From assembly GCF_009389715.1 (NCBI RefSeq), contig NC_052404.1, positions 1,480,738 through 1,544,737 on the forward strand: a stretch of DNA of 64,000 nucleotides, in the 5' to 3' direction. This document shows positions 1 through 10,500 of this stretch, piece by piece. This stretch comes from Phoenix dactylifera. Its lineage: Eukaryota; Streptophyta; Magnoliopsida; Arecales; Arecaceae. Made by a program: the position numbers and the translations under genes. The notes beneath the pieces are model-generated. The model was not told where the DNA came from. It ran no database searches and saw nothing but the letters and a program-made list of their open reading frames with translations. Every line of letters starts with the position of its first letter. Position 1 is the stretch's first letter.

Positions 1-2003
1 TGTATTTGGAAAAAATTATGATGATTCCTTACCTTTAGTTTTTCTTGATTATGATGGAATCCAAATCACGTATACCCTTTCATGCTACTTGGAAAGTTTT
101 GAGAATTGAGTGAACATAAATACTCAAATATAACAAAAAGATAAACTTAGCATTTTAGCCACTAAAGCAAGCATATGTCCCCTTCCTCTTCTCATCATGT
201 TAATATGACCAAAGGTTTAAGCACTCTCTTGATAATTTTAATGCCAAATTAAGTCTGATTAGTTGGTTCGATCTGGTTTTTAGATACAGTGTAGCATACA
301 ATGACTGAAATCAAAAAGAATTACAATAAATTAACCTCGCCATCTAATCTAAGGCTTGTTTAGCAGATCTTTGCCCCAAGTTTGCATGTGGGCTAATCAC
401 TCAATTGTCACTCACATGTTCGATGCTAATAGATACCATAATGATGTATAAATTGGGATGGGCAGAATTCATCACAAAATTGTAAGCCGATGCTTGTGGA
501 AGATATCCACCAACTTATTCACTTTATCCCATCTAATTCCAGCAAAGCCTTGTTGTCCACTCTCTCATATCACTTGAGGCCTCTTGCTATTGAGAGAGGA
601 ATCTTATTTAGAGTCTAATCCAAGCTTAAAGGCCTGTTTTGTTTAGTTGTTTTCACGTTTGTATGTGTTTTGTCTTCTTCCTCTCCAATAATTGTAACAG
701 TAGCCAAGAAAGCGATGGGGGGTTTGAGGTTAGTCATGGTATGTACTTTGAGAGGCAGCAATTATCGGTCTTTTTCGACGCATGATATCTTTATCATGAT
801 ATGGGACTTGGGAGCTTTAACCCTTCACCCCATAGGGAGAATTCCTACCGAGTGAGATTAACTTGTGGAAGAGGCCTGTCCACCTAGAAGGGGTCCAATC
901 AAAATCAAATTATAGTCTACAAAATGGATTCGATCCAACCGATTTGCTTAACAAATTTGTATTAGGCTATCTTAAACCTTTCTCCAAATTTTCTTTAGGG
1001 ATGCAAATAGGCCCAATCCGGCCTGACCATATTCGATGCAATTGTTCAATTTATGATCTTAGATTCAGAAGGAAACAAAACCTATTTATTAACAAATTCA
1101 GAAGCAATTAGCTTTTGGCTCAAAATTTGGATTAGACTTGGATTAGGTCACCGATGAGACCGTACTTTTTGAGCTAGTTAAGGTAAAATTAGTTGGGTAA
1201 GTCTAGTCATTCATGTCCGGCATAGCTTTTTAAAGGAATGAAAACCATCTTAGTTGGAAAGTCGAATCCAATTTGTGACCCACTTGGACCCCAAACTTAG
1301 GTCTCAAGTCAATTATCCGAATTCAAAGCGACGTCGATATTTTACCATCCATGTGGCATGTGATCCAATCAAATTCCTCATGTCCTAAATGATCACGTTG
1401 TTACATAAAAAAGATTTTTTTTTGAAACCAGGAGGGAGGTGCAAGGAAGCTCAGCCCTAAAATAATAAAGTTTGTTAAAGTGACCTTGTCCATTTTATTG
1501 GCTAAATAATTAGCTTCCCAAGATTGAGCTTAGGGGAAGAAACTGTTGCTTGCGGTCAGGTAATCCGACTAACATATTGTATCTATAGGCAATAAAAATG
1601 CTTAGTTCTCACACAATGTCAACTAGAGAACATAACAACTACCTTGAAAGATGCCTTTGAGCTGTGTTTGAGAAGCCAACAGTATTATTTTGCCCCATTT
1701 AGCTGATGCACATGCTAGTTTGATGAGACAATGAGTGTTCTCAAAGCTGCCAACCTTCTGCTGAATTTTGGCATTTCACTGCTATTAGACTTGTTAGATT
1801 GGATTACCCTCAGATACCCAGATTACACACAAGAATTTAACCAGCTCACTTAGTTTTAGGCCACGTCTGTCTGATGGAAGCGACTCTACAAGTGAAAGAG
1901 GCCACAAATATACCATACAAACTTCAATGAAAGGCCCTTCTAAGATACAACAAATATATTATTTTTCTTTAAGATTCTCTCTTCGCTCAAAAGCATTTAC
2001 TCC
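1..2003. other. Gene-free flank, no recognised gene
   Basis: AT-rich sequence with many stops in all frames. I see no gene, RNA gene or complete transposon. A T-run near 1413-1425 is followed by a short purine-rich stretch (gaaaccaggagggaggtgc) that resembles the stretch after the T-run at about 32102. Both could be 3' ends of reverse-oriented LINE-type insertions, but this is weak. The open frames at 670-1111 look like chance. Confidence 0.5.
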
Positions 2004-2015
2004 AATGCAGTGGAC

Positions 2016-2355
2016 GCCACCAAGGCGGTAGCCTGATGGTAAGAGGGCTTGGACTCCACCCGAGTTGTTCAGATTTGAAACGCGCGAGCGTCGATTAAAT
2101 CGGGGGACCGCATGCCCCACGCCTGAATGGCTCTATGTAGATATGCTTTTCTTTCATTAGTACTGAGGTGGCGCTGGGTTGACATACTTACACGTGGATA
2201 GCCCAGTGGGATTTCCCACGGGTTGGGGAGGGCACGCGGAAATTTGCAACCCGCATCGAATATTTTCTGGTGGAAGAGGGGCCCAGTGGGAGCTGCTACG
2301 CGGGTGGAATTCTGCCTCTCCTCCTCCCCTCCTATCTTCTACCAAAAAATAAATG
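2016..2355 (+). mobile_element. tRNA-derived SINE, about 340 bp, with 12-bp target-site duplication
   Basis: The 5' part looks like a tRNA-type internal promoter. A box-A-like stretch (tagcctgatggtaagag) begins near 2028 and a box-B-like stretch (cagatttgaaac) lies near 2070. The body runs into an A-rich tail (accaaaaaataaatg). The 12-base word AATGCAGTGGAC occurs directly before it (2004-2015) and directly after it (2356-2367), as expected of a target-site duplication from LINE-assisted insertion. The element is longer than typical plant SINEs, so a compound element is possible. The tRNA of origin is not identified. Confidence 0.7.
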
Positions 2356-2367
2356 AATGCAGTGGAC

Positions 2368-3160
2368 ATGGACCCCATAGTTAGAGAGCCAATTGAAACC
2401 TGCCACATGCCCAAACTGTAGGATCTTCCAAAGGGAAGAGATATAAGGACATTTGCATCTTTGGGCTTCAGTAGTCGTCCCAGAGTTTAGAATACTTTGG
2501 ATTTGTTCCCATTCCATCTTAGATAATTCAAGCATTGGGCCAGAATTCAGACCTGGTCGAATAAGGAGTAGCTCATACCTGCCCAAATTAAGTCGAAATC
2601 CAATGCCCAAATTGTTCAACCTAAGCTCGGCGGATGCACATTATTGCATCATTAGCAATATAAAATAGAAAGAAATCTGCACACTTTAGTACTCAGTGGT
2701 GATCAGCAGGGACGAGTCGAATGATTAAACAAGAGAACCGAGAGATTGATTCGTTGTTCAGATTCGAAACCAGGTTTGAGACACCTCAAAAGTTTGATGA
2801 TGAAATGTAGCTATTTGTGTTTCAATGTTCTACAATACTACTGTAATTATAAGGAAAACAAGGCTAGAATTAGATATCTTCAGATTAAAAAGAACAGGAA
2901 CACTTCCAAATCAAATAAGTGAGCATGACATCCCTTTGTATACACTAAACATTTTACATTGTATTCTTGTCATATTTTAGGAAACCATTACTCGTTCCAC
3001 AGGAAGTAGGACTTCAAGTCAAATTCACACTTCGTTTCTATATAAAAGGAGGCTTCGTCAGCGGTAGATTCAACGGTTCGAAGCCTGTGGTTGATGCCCA
3101 CTTCCTGATTTTTTATTTTCTTCACTTCCTCGATGCAAAGGAATTGGAAGCGAAAAAATA
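2368..3160. other. Intergenic, nothing recognised
   Basis: No gene, RNA gene or complete element seen. Open frames on both strands at 2332-2668 overlap each other and show no family resemblance. Confidence 0.4.
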
Positions 3161-3164
3161 TTAG

Positions 3165-3622
3165 CTTTTTTTTTTTGCATGAATATCCTCCTAAATATCA
3201 AATTTTACATAAATACTCTTTCAAAAGTGATATTTACATATATACCCTCGTAAATACTTATTTTGTTATTTTACCTTTTTTAATTCTTGTTTTCGTATAT
3301 GTACCCACGTAATCTAACGTCATTAAAAAATTAACGATTTTAAATTAAAATGATTAAAATATTTTTATTAGGTAGATGTGTAAAAAATATTTATAAGACG
3401 ATTACGATGGAGGATAAAAAAGTAATTTTAAAATTTTATTTTATTTTAATTAAAATAAATATAGTTTTTTATTAACTGTGTTAGAAAAATAGTTATATTA
3501 GAAATATTTGTATAAAAACAGTGTTTTATGAGAATTAGAAATAAATATAAGTTTTAAGAGGGTATTCATATAAATTTAAATTTTTAGAAGGATATTCAAG
3601 AAACCAAAAAATAAAAAAAACA
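3165..3622. mobile_element. AT-rich MITE with long imperfect terminal inverted repeats
   Basis: The left end (from about 3180: gaatatcctcctaaatatc) is matched in reverse complement by the right end (to about 3598: gatattcaag preceded by tttttagaag). The similarity continues inward for about 70 bp on each arm, with the same order of gaatat-cct, taaatac and aaaa blocks. The interior is very AT-rich and non-coding. This is the structure of a foldback or MITE-type non-autonomous DNA transposon. Exact ends and target duplication are not resolved. Confidence 0.55.
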
Positions 3623-4077
3623 AGTGTTTAGCCTTCCATTTATGTGTAAGAGGTGGTCGCTAAAGTGCGCCGCCGCCACACGCTAGTTGTTTGACGTTTG
3701 GCCGTTGGTCAGCACGAAACAGTTGGTTGACATGCTTCTAATACCAAAATTCGAGACACGTGTATTTAGTTACCGGTGGAGGGGTTGGTGTATGTTCTCA
3801 GACTCGTGCTCCAATTGCTTCGTAGAGTCCAAAACCCCGGGCTGGCCCGGTTACGGTTCATGTAAATTACGGGAGGGGTGGGATGAAATGCTACAAACTT
3901 AGCTCATGTTTGGAAAAGCTGTTGCCAGTCTAAAGTAGAGCTTTTATAAAAAACAGTTTACTGTTTGATAACTACATTTCAAAAATATTGTGGCACTTTA
4001 ACATATGTTTGGTAAACAAACTAAGAAAGTACTTTTGTATAACAAAATAACTATAAAGGACACTACTAGTATTATAC

Positions 4078-4335
4078 AACAGAGTATAATAAAATATAAT
4101 ATGTATTAATATATAAATATATGATATAGTATAATATTAATGTAATGTAATATAATATTATTATAATATAGTACTATAACATTATATACTATAAGATTAT
4201 AATTTAATATAATATTAAATTATTTAACATAACATATCAATGTATTATGATATAATGTAATATAATATTATATTTATAGTATAATACAATAATAAATATA
4301 TAAAATATTATAATTATTAGTGTAAATTCATTTTT
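4078..4335. repeat. AT-rich low-complexity repeat (tataatata-type)
   Basis: About 250 bp made almost only of A and T, with recurring words such as tataatat, taatataa and ataatatt. No coding potential. Confidence 0.75.
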
Positions 4336-4404
4336 ATCCTTCTGATGACCATTTATTTCTCTAACAAATTTTCTAGCTAAATGATAAAATTGGTTAAATA
4401 ATTA

Positions 4405-4715
4405 CTATATTTTTATTTATTTATTTATTTATTTATTATTTTATTCAAATATATTTATTTATTATCTTATTTATTTATTTATTCATTCATATATATATAT
4501 ATATATATTTATGCATTTATTTATTTTTTTTCCTTTTCTTTTCTTTTCTTTCTTTTTTTCCTTTTCTTCTTTTTTTCTTTTTCTTTTTTTCTTCTCTTCT
4601 TCTCCTTATTTATCTATTTATTTTTTCTTTTCTTTTTCTTTTCTTTTTTTTCTTTCCTTTTCTTCTTTTCTTTTTTCTTCTCTTCTCTTCTTCTCCTTTT
4701 TTTTTTTTCTCCTCC
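4405..4715. repeat. (TTTA)n and (CTTTT)n microsatellite tract
   Basis: Tetranucleotide TTTA/TTAT repeats from about 4405, a short (AT)n near 4490-4510, then about 190 bp of pyrimidines only (ctttt, cttct and similar) on the plus strand. The minus strand is therefore a poly-purine run. It ends abruptly at a GC-rich block at about 4717. Confidence 0.85.
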
Positions 4716-4716
4716 C

Positions 4717-5135
4717 GCGAGGCCGGCGGCGCCGGAAGGGGGTCGAGCCATGGTGGCCGCGGGATGGGGTCGGGCCATGGTCGGCGGCGGCTGCGGCCGG
4801 CCAGCGACAGTCTCGGCGGAAGGGAGTCGAGGCGACTTGCCCACCACCACCGCGAGCGAACATTGCCGCCCCACAGTTCCACCGCGGGCGCACGTCGCTG
4901 CGAGCGGACGCCGCAACCCAAAAGAGCACCTCACGGCCGGCCGCCATAGGGGCTTCGCTGCGGCTCGCCTCTCCGGTCCCACGGCTAGCGAAGGCCTGGC
5001 CACCCCACGGCCGAGCCCAGCTGCTCCACGGGCCGGCCGTGCACCACCAACGGCATCGCGACAACCTGCGGAGGGGCCGCCGGCTATGAGTGGTGGCCGG
5101 CGTGGGGGCCGCCGCCGTGGGCAGCCATGAGTTCA
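4717..5135. other. GC-rich island, open in several frames, probably not a gene
   Basis: Composition changes sharply from a pure pyrimidine tract to GC-rich sequence for about 420 bp, then back to A-rich sequence. At least five frames on both strands stay open here, all with translations rich in Arg, Ala, Gly and Pro, which is expected from GC richness alone. No domain is recognisable. It may be the interior of the composite element described at 3903-5465, or a captured gene fragment too diverged to name. Confidence 0.5.
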
Positions 5136-5469
5136 CCAAAAAAAAAAAAAGAAACGGCTGGCGGCGTTGAGAAAAAGAAGGAGATAGAGGGGGAAAGGTG
5201 AGAGAGGAAGTGGCGGTGGGATGGAGGGCTTTTGAAGGAAAAAAGAACTTTTAAATAGGAATATTTTGGTAAAAAAATAGTTTTCCGGCAAAGCGGAAAA
5301 TCGTGTTTTTGGAAAGCTCCAGAGCTTCTTCCAAAAAAGCTGTTTTTAGCTTTCTGAAAAAGCCAAAACAGCTTTTTGAAATTTTTACCAAACATCTTTT
5401 TTCATCTAAAAGTATTTTTGAAGGTCTAAAAAGTACCTTTTGGCCCTCCAAAAATTTTCAAAACATGAA

Positions 5470-7260
5470 AGATAATGCGAGTGCGGCTTCCCTCCGATAC
5501 GTGTCCGGTTTTTGACCGTTTTTCCAGCAAGGCCTTGCATCTGCAAGCATTTGCAACATATTTGTTTTACAGTCTGTTACTAGTTAAAGTACCATGTGTT
5601 GGCTCGCTGATTACGACTCCGGTGCACTGGGTTTTGGAATTTACCATGGCAAGTGGCACCTGGGTTTATGAGCAGACTCATGCCAGTGTGCAGTTTTTCC
5701 TTCTTGTTTTTATGATCAAGAATCCTCTGCGGTCCATATTTTACACCATCGGGGGCTATTGATGTATTGTCATAATGAACTTGGACCGCTCATATTCTCG
5801 AAATAAAGAAGAGTTGTCCATCCTTAAGATGGATAATATAGTGGTCACTAGGGCTACATAGCTTTCTACGATGCAAAACATGCACTCCAGAGATTCCTAA
5901 CTTCATGCTCGAAACTTTTGTCCGCGCATAAAGGCATGCAATATCATATATGCATAATATGTGTTGTGGTGCCTACTCTTGATGCACCGACGATAAAACA
6001 TAGAGGCATCAGTGATCTCGTAACTCAGTTGAATTATGGGCAGACAAAGGGCCTAGATTTGCTACTAATTAAAAGTCAGAGCTTGAATATTAGGCGAAGG
6101 TTACTGTTGAAAGTAATTTCTAAGAATTTGACACACATATTTAACTTATAGGCAAGAGCATAGGGTTCTCTTCCATTTATTCCACATGTTCTTGTCATTT
6201 CCTCGACAACATGTTCCAGTAGTTTGTTCGGTACTTAGCTTGTTGATACTATTTTTCACCTTGCATAAATAGTATGAAGCACAGACTCAAGATGAAAATA
6301 ATCAACCAGAGTGAAAAAGGGATTTTAACTTGACCGGGGATTTTTGATGTGGTGAAATGGATCGCATTGGATTCCTTCTTAGCTGGTGAAACATTGGATG
6401 GATTTTTCTTGTCCTTTTTTGTAGTTTTAAATAAAAAATTTTGCTGCTCAGGAAAGGCGTTTGGTAACATCTCATTAGAGAAAACAAAGGATTTATGTGA
6501 AATCCTGCAAAGTCATGGAAGACCCCTTTGCAATATGTAAATTGATTATAGTTCAAACAAAGGAATTAAACTCTAGAGCTCACTTTAATTGTAATAAATG
6601 GAAAACATGTATCGACCTCTAAACCTTTTTTTTTTTTTTTGGTAGAAAAACCCAATACTTGTTTGGCAGACATGAAGAAATGAATTGAATTAGGAATGAT
6701 CCCTTCAGTCCATATGTAGTGCTCTAATATTTTGCCTTTATGAAACATTAATCATCCAAACATACTAACTTTTGGACTGCTAGTGAAGTCCTTGGTGGTG
6801 CATGAAGACGTCAAAGATTATATTTCTTTTCTAATCCTCTATATCTAGCCACGGTAGTTTTTCATGTATGATTTATCTGATAGAGTTATACCATTTATGC
6901 AATTTTGAATCTCATTAAAAAAAGTGACTGATTTTTTTAACTATTTCATTAAAATTATATATAAAAGTAGGAAATTCCCTTTAATTTGGATATGTGGTTT
7001 TTCCACTTGTCCAAATTGGAGGAAATTTCCTACTTTTTTTAAAAAAAAAATCGTGCCAAAACTCTAGCCCACATTCAATTTACCAAAAATATTAATTTTA
7101 ACAAAAGAAATCTCATTTAAATGCTTTTCTAGCTATTGAAATCTATTATTTTCCATGCTTCTCAAAAGAAAAATTCTACTGTTTTCCCAAGCTGTAGGGA
7201 AACCCCGCACAGCTGGCGTTATACCAATCCCGACCCCTCCTGCTCTCTCCCTCTTTTTGG
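5470..7260. other. Intergenic upstream of PPAN, nothing recognised
   Basis: No gene or complete element seen. A T-run lies at about 6626-6641 and an A/T-rich stretch at 6900-7100. Open frames are short and without family resemblance. Confidence 0.45.
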
Positions 7261-7278
7261 AACGGATCTCAAAGCCGG

Positions 7279-7410
7279 AGCCCAGCCCAACACGCGCTTG
7301 GACCGGGACGGCTTTGGTTTTCTCGACTCGGAACCGAACCCCCGGTTTATCGTGTGGGTTCGGGCTGGCGGGGCCGGATGGAAATCTGCCATCTCCTTCT
7401 TAAAACCCTA
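7279..7410 (+). promoter_or_regulatory. Site II and telo-box promoter elements upstream of PPAN
   Basis: Two overlapping AGCCCA words (7279-7284 and 7284-7289, the reverse complement of site II TGGGCT) and a telo-box AAACCCTA (7403-7410) lie about 240 and 112 bp upstream of the PPAN start codon. This pairing is well known in plant promoters of ribosomal-protein and ribosome-biogenesis genes, where it couples expression to cell growth. It fits the identity of the downstream gene. The transcription start itself is not visible. Confidence 0.65.
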
Positions 7411-7521
7411 GGCACCGAAACCCTCGCCCGTCGTCTCTCAGCTCCTTCCCATCGCCCCCAGAGCATCTCCGGGCTGTTCTCCGAGGTCAAAAGAGAAAGG
7501 AATCGAAATTTTCTATAGAAT

Positions 7522-10500
7522 ATGGCTCGCTTCAAGAATGTAGGACTTCGACCAATCTCTCCTCTCCCTTCCCTCTCTCTCTTGAATCTTTTCTTCTTCT
7601 TGTTATCCCTCCCCCATTGCTAAAAATATTGAATCGCAGAAGAGGAATAAGAAGGTGGTCGCCAAGCCACCAGCGGCGAAGAAGCAGCCGAACGTGGATC
7701 AGGTCACCGGCGACAAGATCCCCAAGAGCTTCGTCTTCTCCAGGGGCAAGCTTCCGGGCCCTCTCAAACAGCTGGAATTGGACCTCCGAAAGGTCATGCT
7801 CCCCTACACCGCCCTCAAATTAAGGGTATCCTCCTCTCTCCTTCTTCTTTTTTCTCCTTGAGATTTCCCCGCCATTGAGTTGTAGCCTACTTTGTTTAAT
7901 AAATTTGGCAGGAGAAGAAAAGAAATAACCTCAAGGACTTCTTGAACGTTGCTGGACCGATGGGCGTCACTCATTTCCTGATGCTATCGAATCCAAGAAG
8001 CGTTCCCCATTTGCGCGTCGCGAGGACGCCTCGAGGACCGACGCTTATATTCGAAATCCATGGGTATGCGCTCGCGAACGATGTTGCTCGGTCCCAGGCT
8101 CGTCCGAGATGCCCCCAAGAACTCTTCAAGAACTCACCTCTGGTAATTTCCTGTCAACTGTTCGACAATAGTAATTGGTTATTCTTTAGCTTATTTGACT
8201 TGTTAGGTTTGTCGGTACTTCACAAAACTTGTTTAGATATCTGACATTTTGTGATTTTTGTCTTGATACTGATTCCATTTCTGACAGATTGTGCTTTCTG
8301 GCTTCGGGGGTGGAGGTCAACATTTAAAGCTCGCCACAATTATGTTTCAGAATATATTTCCTGCTATTGATATAAATACTGTGAGTGATGTTACCATATT
8401 GGGCGTTTCTTTAATCGTTCTTTTTGGGGACCAAATCTTGAGGTCTTTGGAGGCATTGGTCATCGTTTTGTGCATTGCAGGTGAACCTCTCAGCATGTCA
8501 GAGGATCGTGCTGTTGAATTACAACAGTGAGACAAAGCTTATTGATTTTCGGCACTATTCCATTAGGTTACAACCAGTTGGTGTCTCTCGTAGGATAAGA
8601 AAGTTTGTGCAGAGCCATCAAGTACCAGATTTGAGGGGTCTTCAGGATGTTAGCGACTTTGTGACCAAGTAAGAATCTGGTTCATCTTTTTTTTTCCTGT
8701 ATGACTTCTAAGAACATCAATATTTTGAACAAGGAAGGACGGGAAATAAATATGTGGTAAGTCATTTATTAGCAGAGCAAGGTTTTAAGTTATCTTCTTT
8801 CTAATGTAATAGTAAAGATGCATCAAACTTCTCAAGCCAAAATGCCCTTTTGATGCCTTGTAATTGTGCTTATTTATTATTGTGTGTGCTATAGTTGTTT
8901 ATAACCATATTAACACGATAAAACTGTAAGCAGGATTGTCATGTTGATTCAACCCTTATTCCCTAAGAAATCATTAAAAACATAGCAAAGAAAAATGAAT
9001 GTGCTGAAAAAGAGGGCAAGCCTTGGCTCAACGGTAATGTTTCTCCGTTGTGACTAGGTGTCATGGGTTTGAAATATGGAAACACCCTTTCTGTATGCAA
9101 GGGTTAGGCTATGCACATCTTACCTTCCCAGACCTTGCAGTGGCGCAAGCCTCATGCCCCAGGAAGTCTTTTTTTAGCTGAATGTGCTGAAAGAAAAGAT
9201 CTTTATTTTCCTCGTGTGCCATGAAGGCTAAAGTTTGTTATGGAATTGATTTAGATATGTATTGAAGTTTCTGAAAAGATCCTTGGTTTTTTTTATCTTA
9301 ATTTACAAGAACTCCAAGTCGATGCTGATATCTTTTTCTTCGAAGCTTGTTTCAGTTGGTTTTCCCCTATTACTTGTTCTCCAAAATGTTGTTCTTGACT
9401 ATTGCTAAAGATATTCTACATCTATCTATGTGCTGATCGAATCAAATGTGTGTATGTTCCCATCACCTCTGAAGGGCTGGTTATGCATCAGAAAGCGAAG
9501 TAGATGAAGACACAGCAACAGTAAGTCTGGCAAGCGATCTTGGTAGGGTAAACCGTGCATCCACTAAAAGTGCTATCAAACTTCAGGAGATTGGACCGAG
9601 GATGACAATTCGTTTAGTTAAAATTGAAGAAGGATTATGCTCTGGAGGTGTCATATTTACTGAATTTGGTAAGCTAGGCTACTCTCAATCTTAATTGATA
9701 TATGAAATTACGAAAGGTAATGCATTTTGATTATTATTTGCCCAACATTATGAAATTATAATGCATTTCTAAATTGTTTTGGCCAATCAGGATCCATCCC
9801 TTCCTAATTCAGTGTTTAGATGCTTTTCATTTGTTACATGCTTATCAAAGCTGTCAATGGTTCAAGGTGCACTAAGGCTCTAAGGTTTCTTGGGGCCTAG
9901 GTGCAAGATGCAAAGTAAGGCGCATGCCTTGATGAAGCGAGGTGCAAAAATATCAACATACATATAAATAATAATGAATACACGATTCTAAACACATTTA
10001 ACGATGAATTATCAATTTATAAATACAAATAAAGATAAAAGAAGCATTAGGGGGTGAGATTCTGATCGACCAGCAATAGGGGATGGAAGAAGAAGTGTCT
10101 CTCCCCCTGTTTCACATAGGTCGGCAGCAGGGGATGGAAAAAAGAGGAAGAGGAAGTCAATTTATGAACACATATACAAATAAAGGAAGAATGAGGTGGT
10201 GGGTTTTCTGATGGACCAGCAGCAGGGGATGGAAGAAGAAGAACAGCGTCCTTTCCCCTGTTTCTGAGGGAAGAAGAAGGATGAGGAAGAAGAGAATGAG
10301 AGAGAGGAAGAGCAATGGCAGCAACTGTGGAAGAAGCCTGCTTCTGATGGATCGGCCCCTCCACTATTTCTGATGGATCGGCAACAGCGAAAGAAGAAGA
10401 AAAAGACAAAGAAGAGAATGGAGGAAGAAGAGGAGGAAGAAGAGCAAGAGCAATGGAAGCAATGGTGGATGAAGAGGAAGAAGAAGAGGAAGAAGAGGAA

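Larger units (their letters stand above)
3903..5465. mobile_element. Composite MITE-like region enclosing simple repeats and a GC island
   Basis: Both flanks carry the same kind of sequence in opposite orientation. The left (3905-4046) has gtttggaaaagctg, atgtttggtaaac and agtacttttg. The right (5270-5460) has aaaagctg/cagctttt, accaaacatc and aaaagtattttt/aaaagtacctttt. Such words are common at the ends of plant hAT-like non-autonomous elements. Between them lie AT-rich repeats, a long pyrimidine tract and a GC-rich block. I infer one large non-autonomous element, or several nested ones; I did not find a clean target duplication. Confidence 0.4.

Noticed and set aside
4511..5139. Long open frames on both strands in and next to the GC island
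   Set aside because: At least five mutually overlapping frames stay open, which is what GC-rich and purine/pyrimidine-biased DNA does by chance; no family resemblance.
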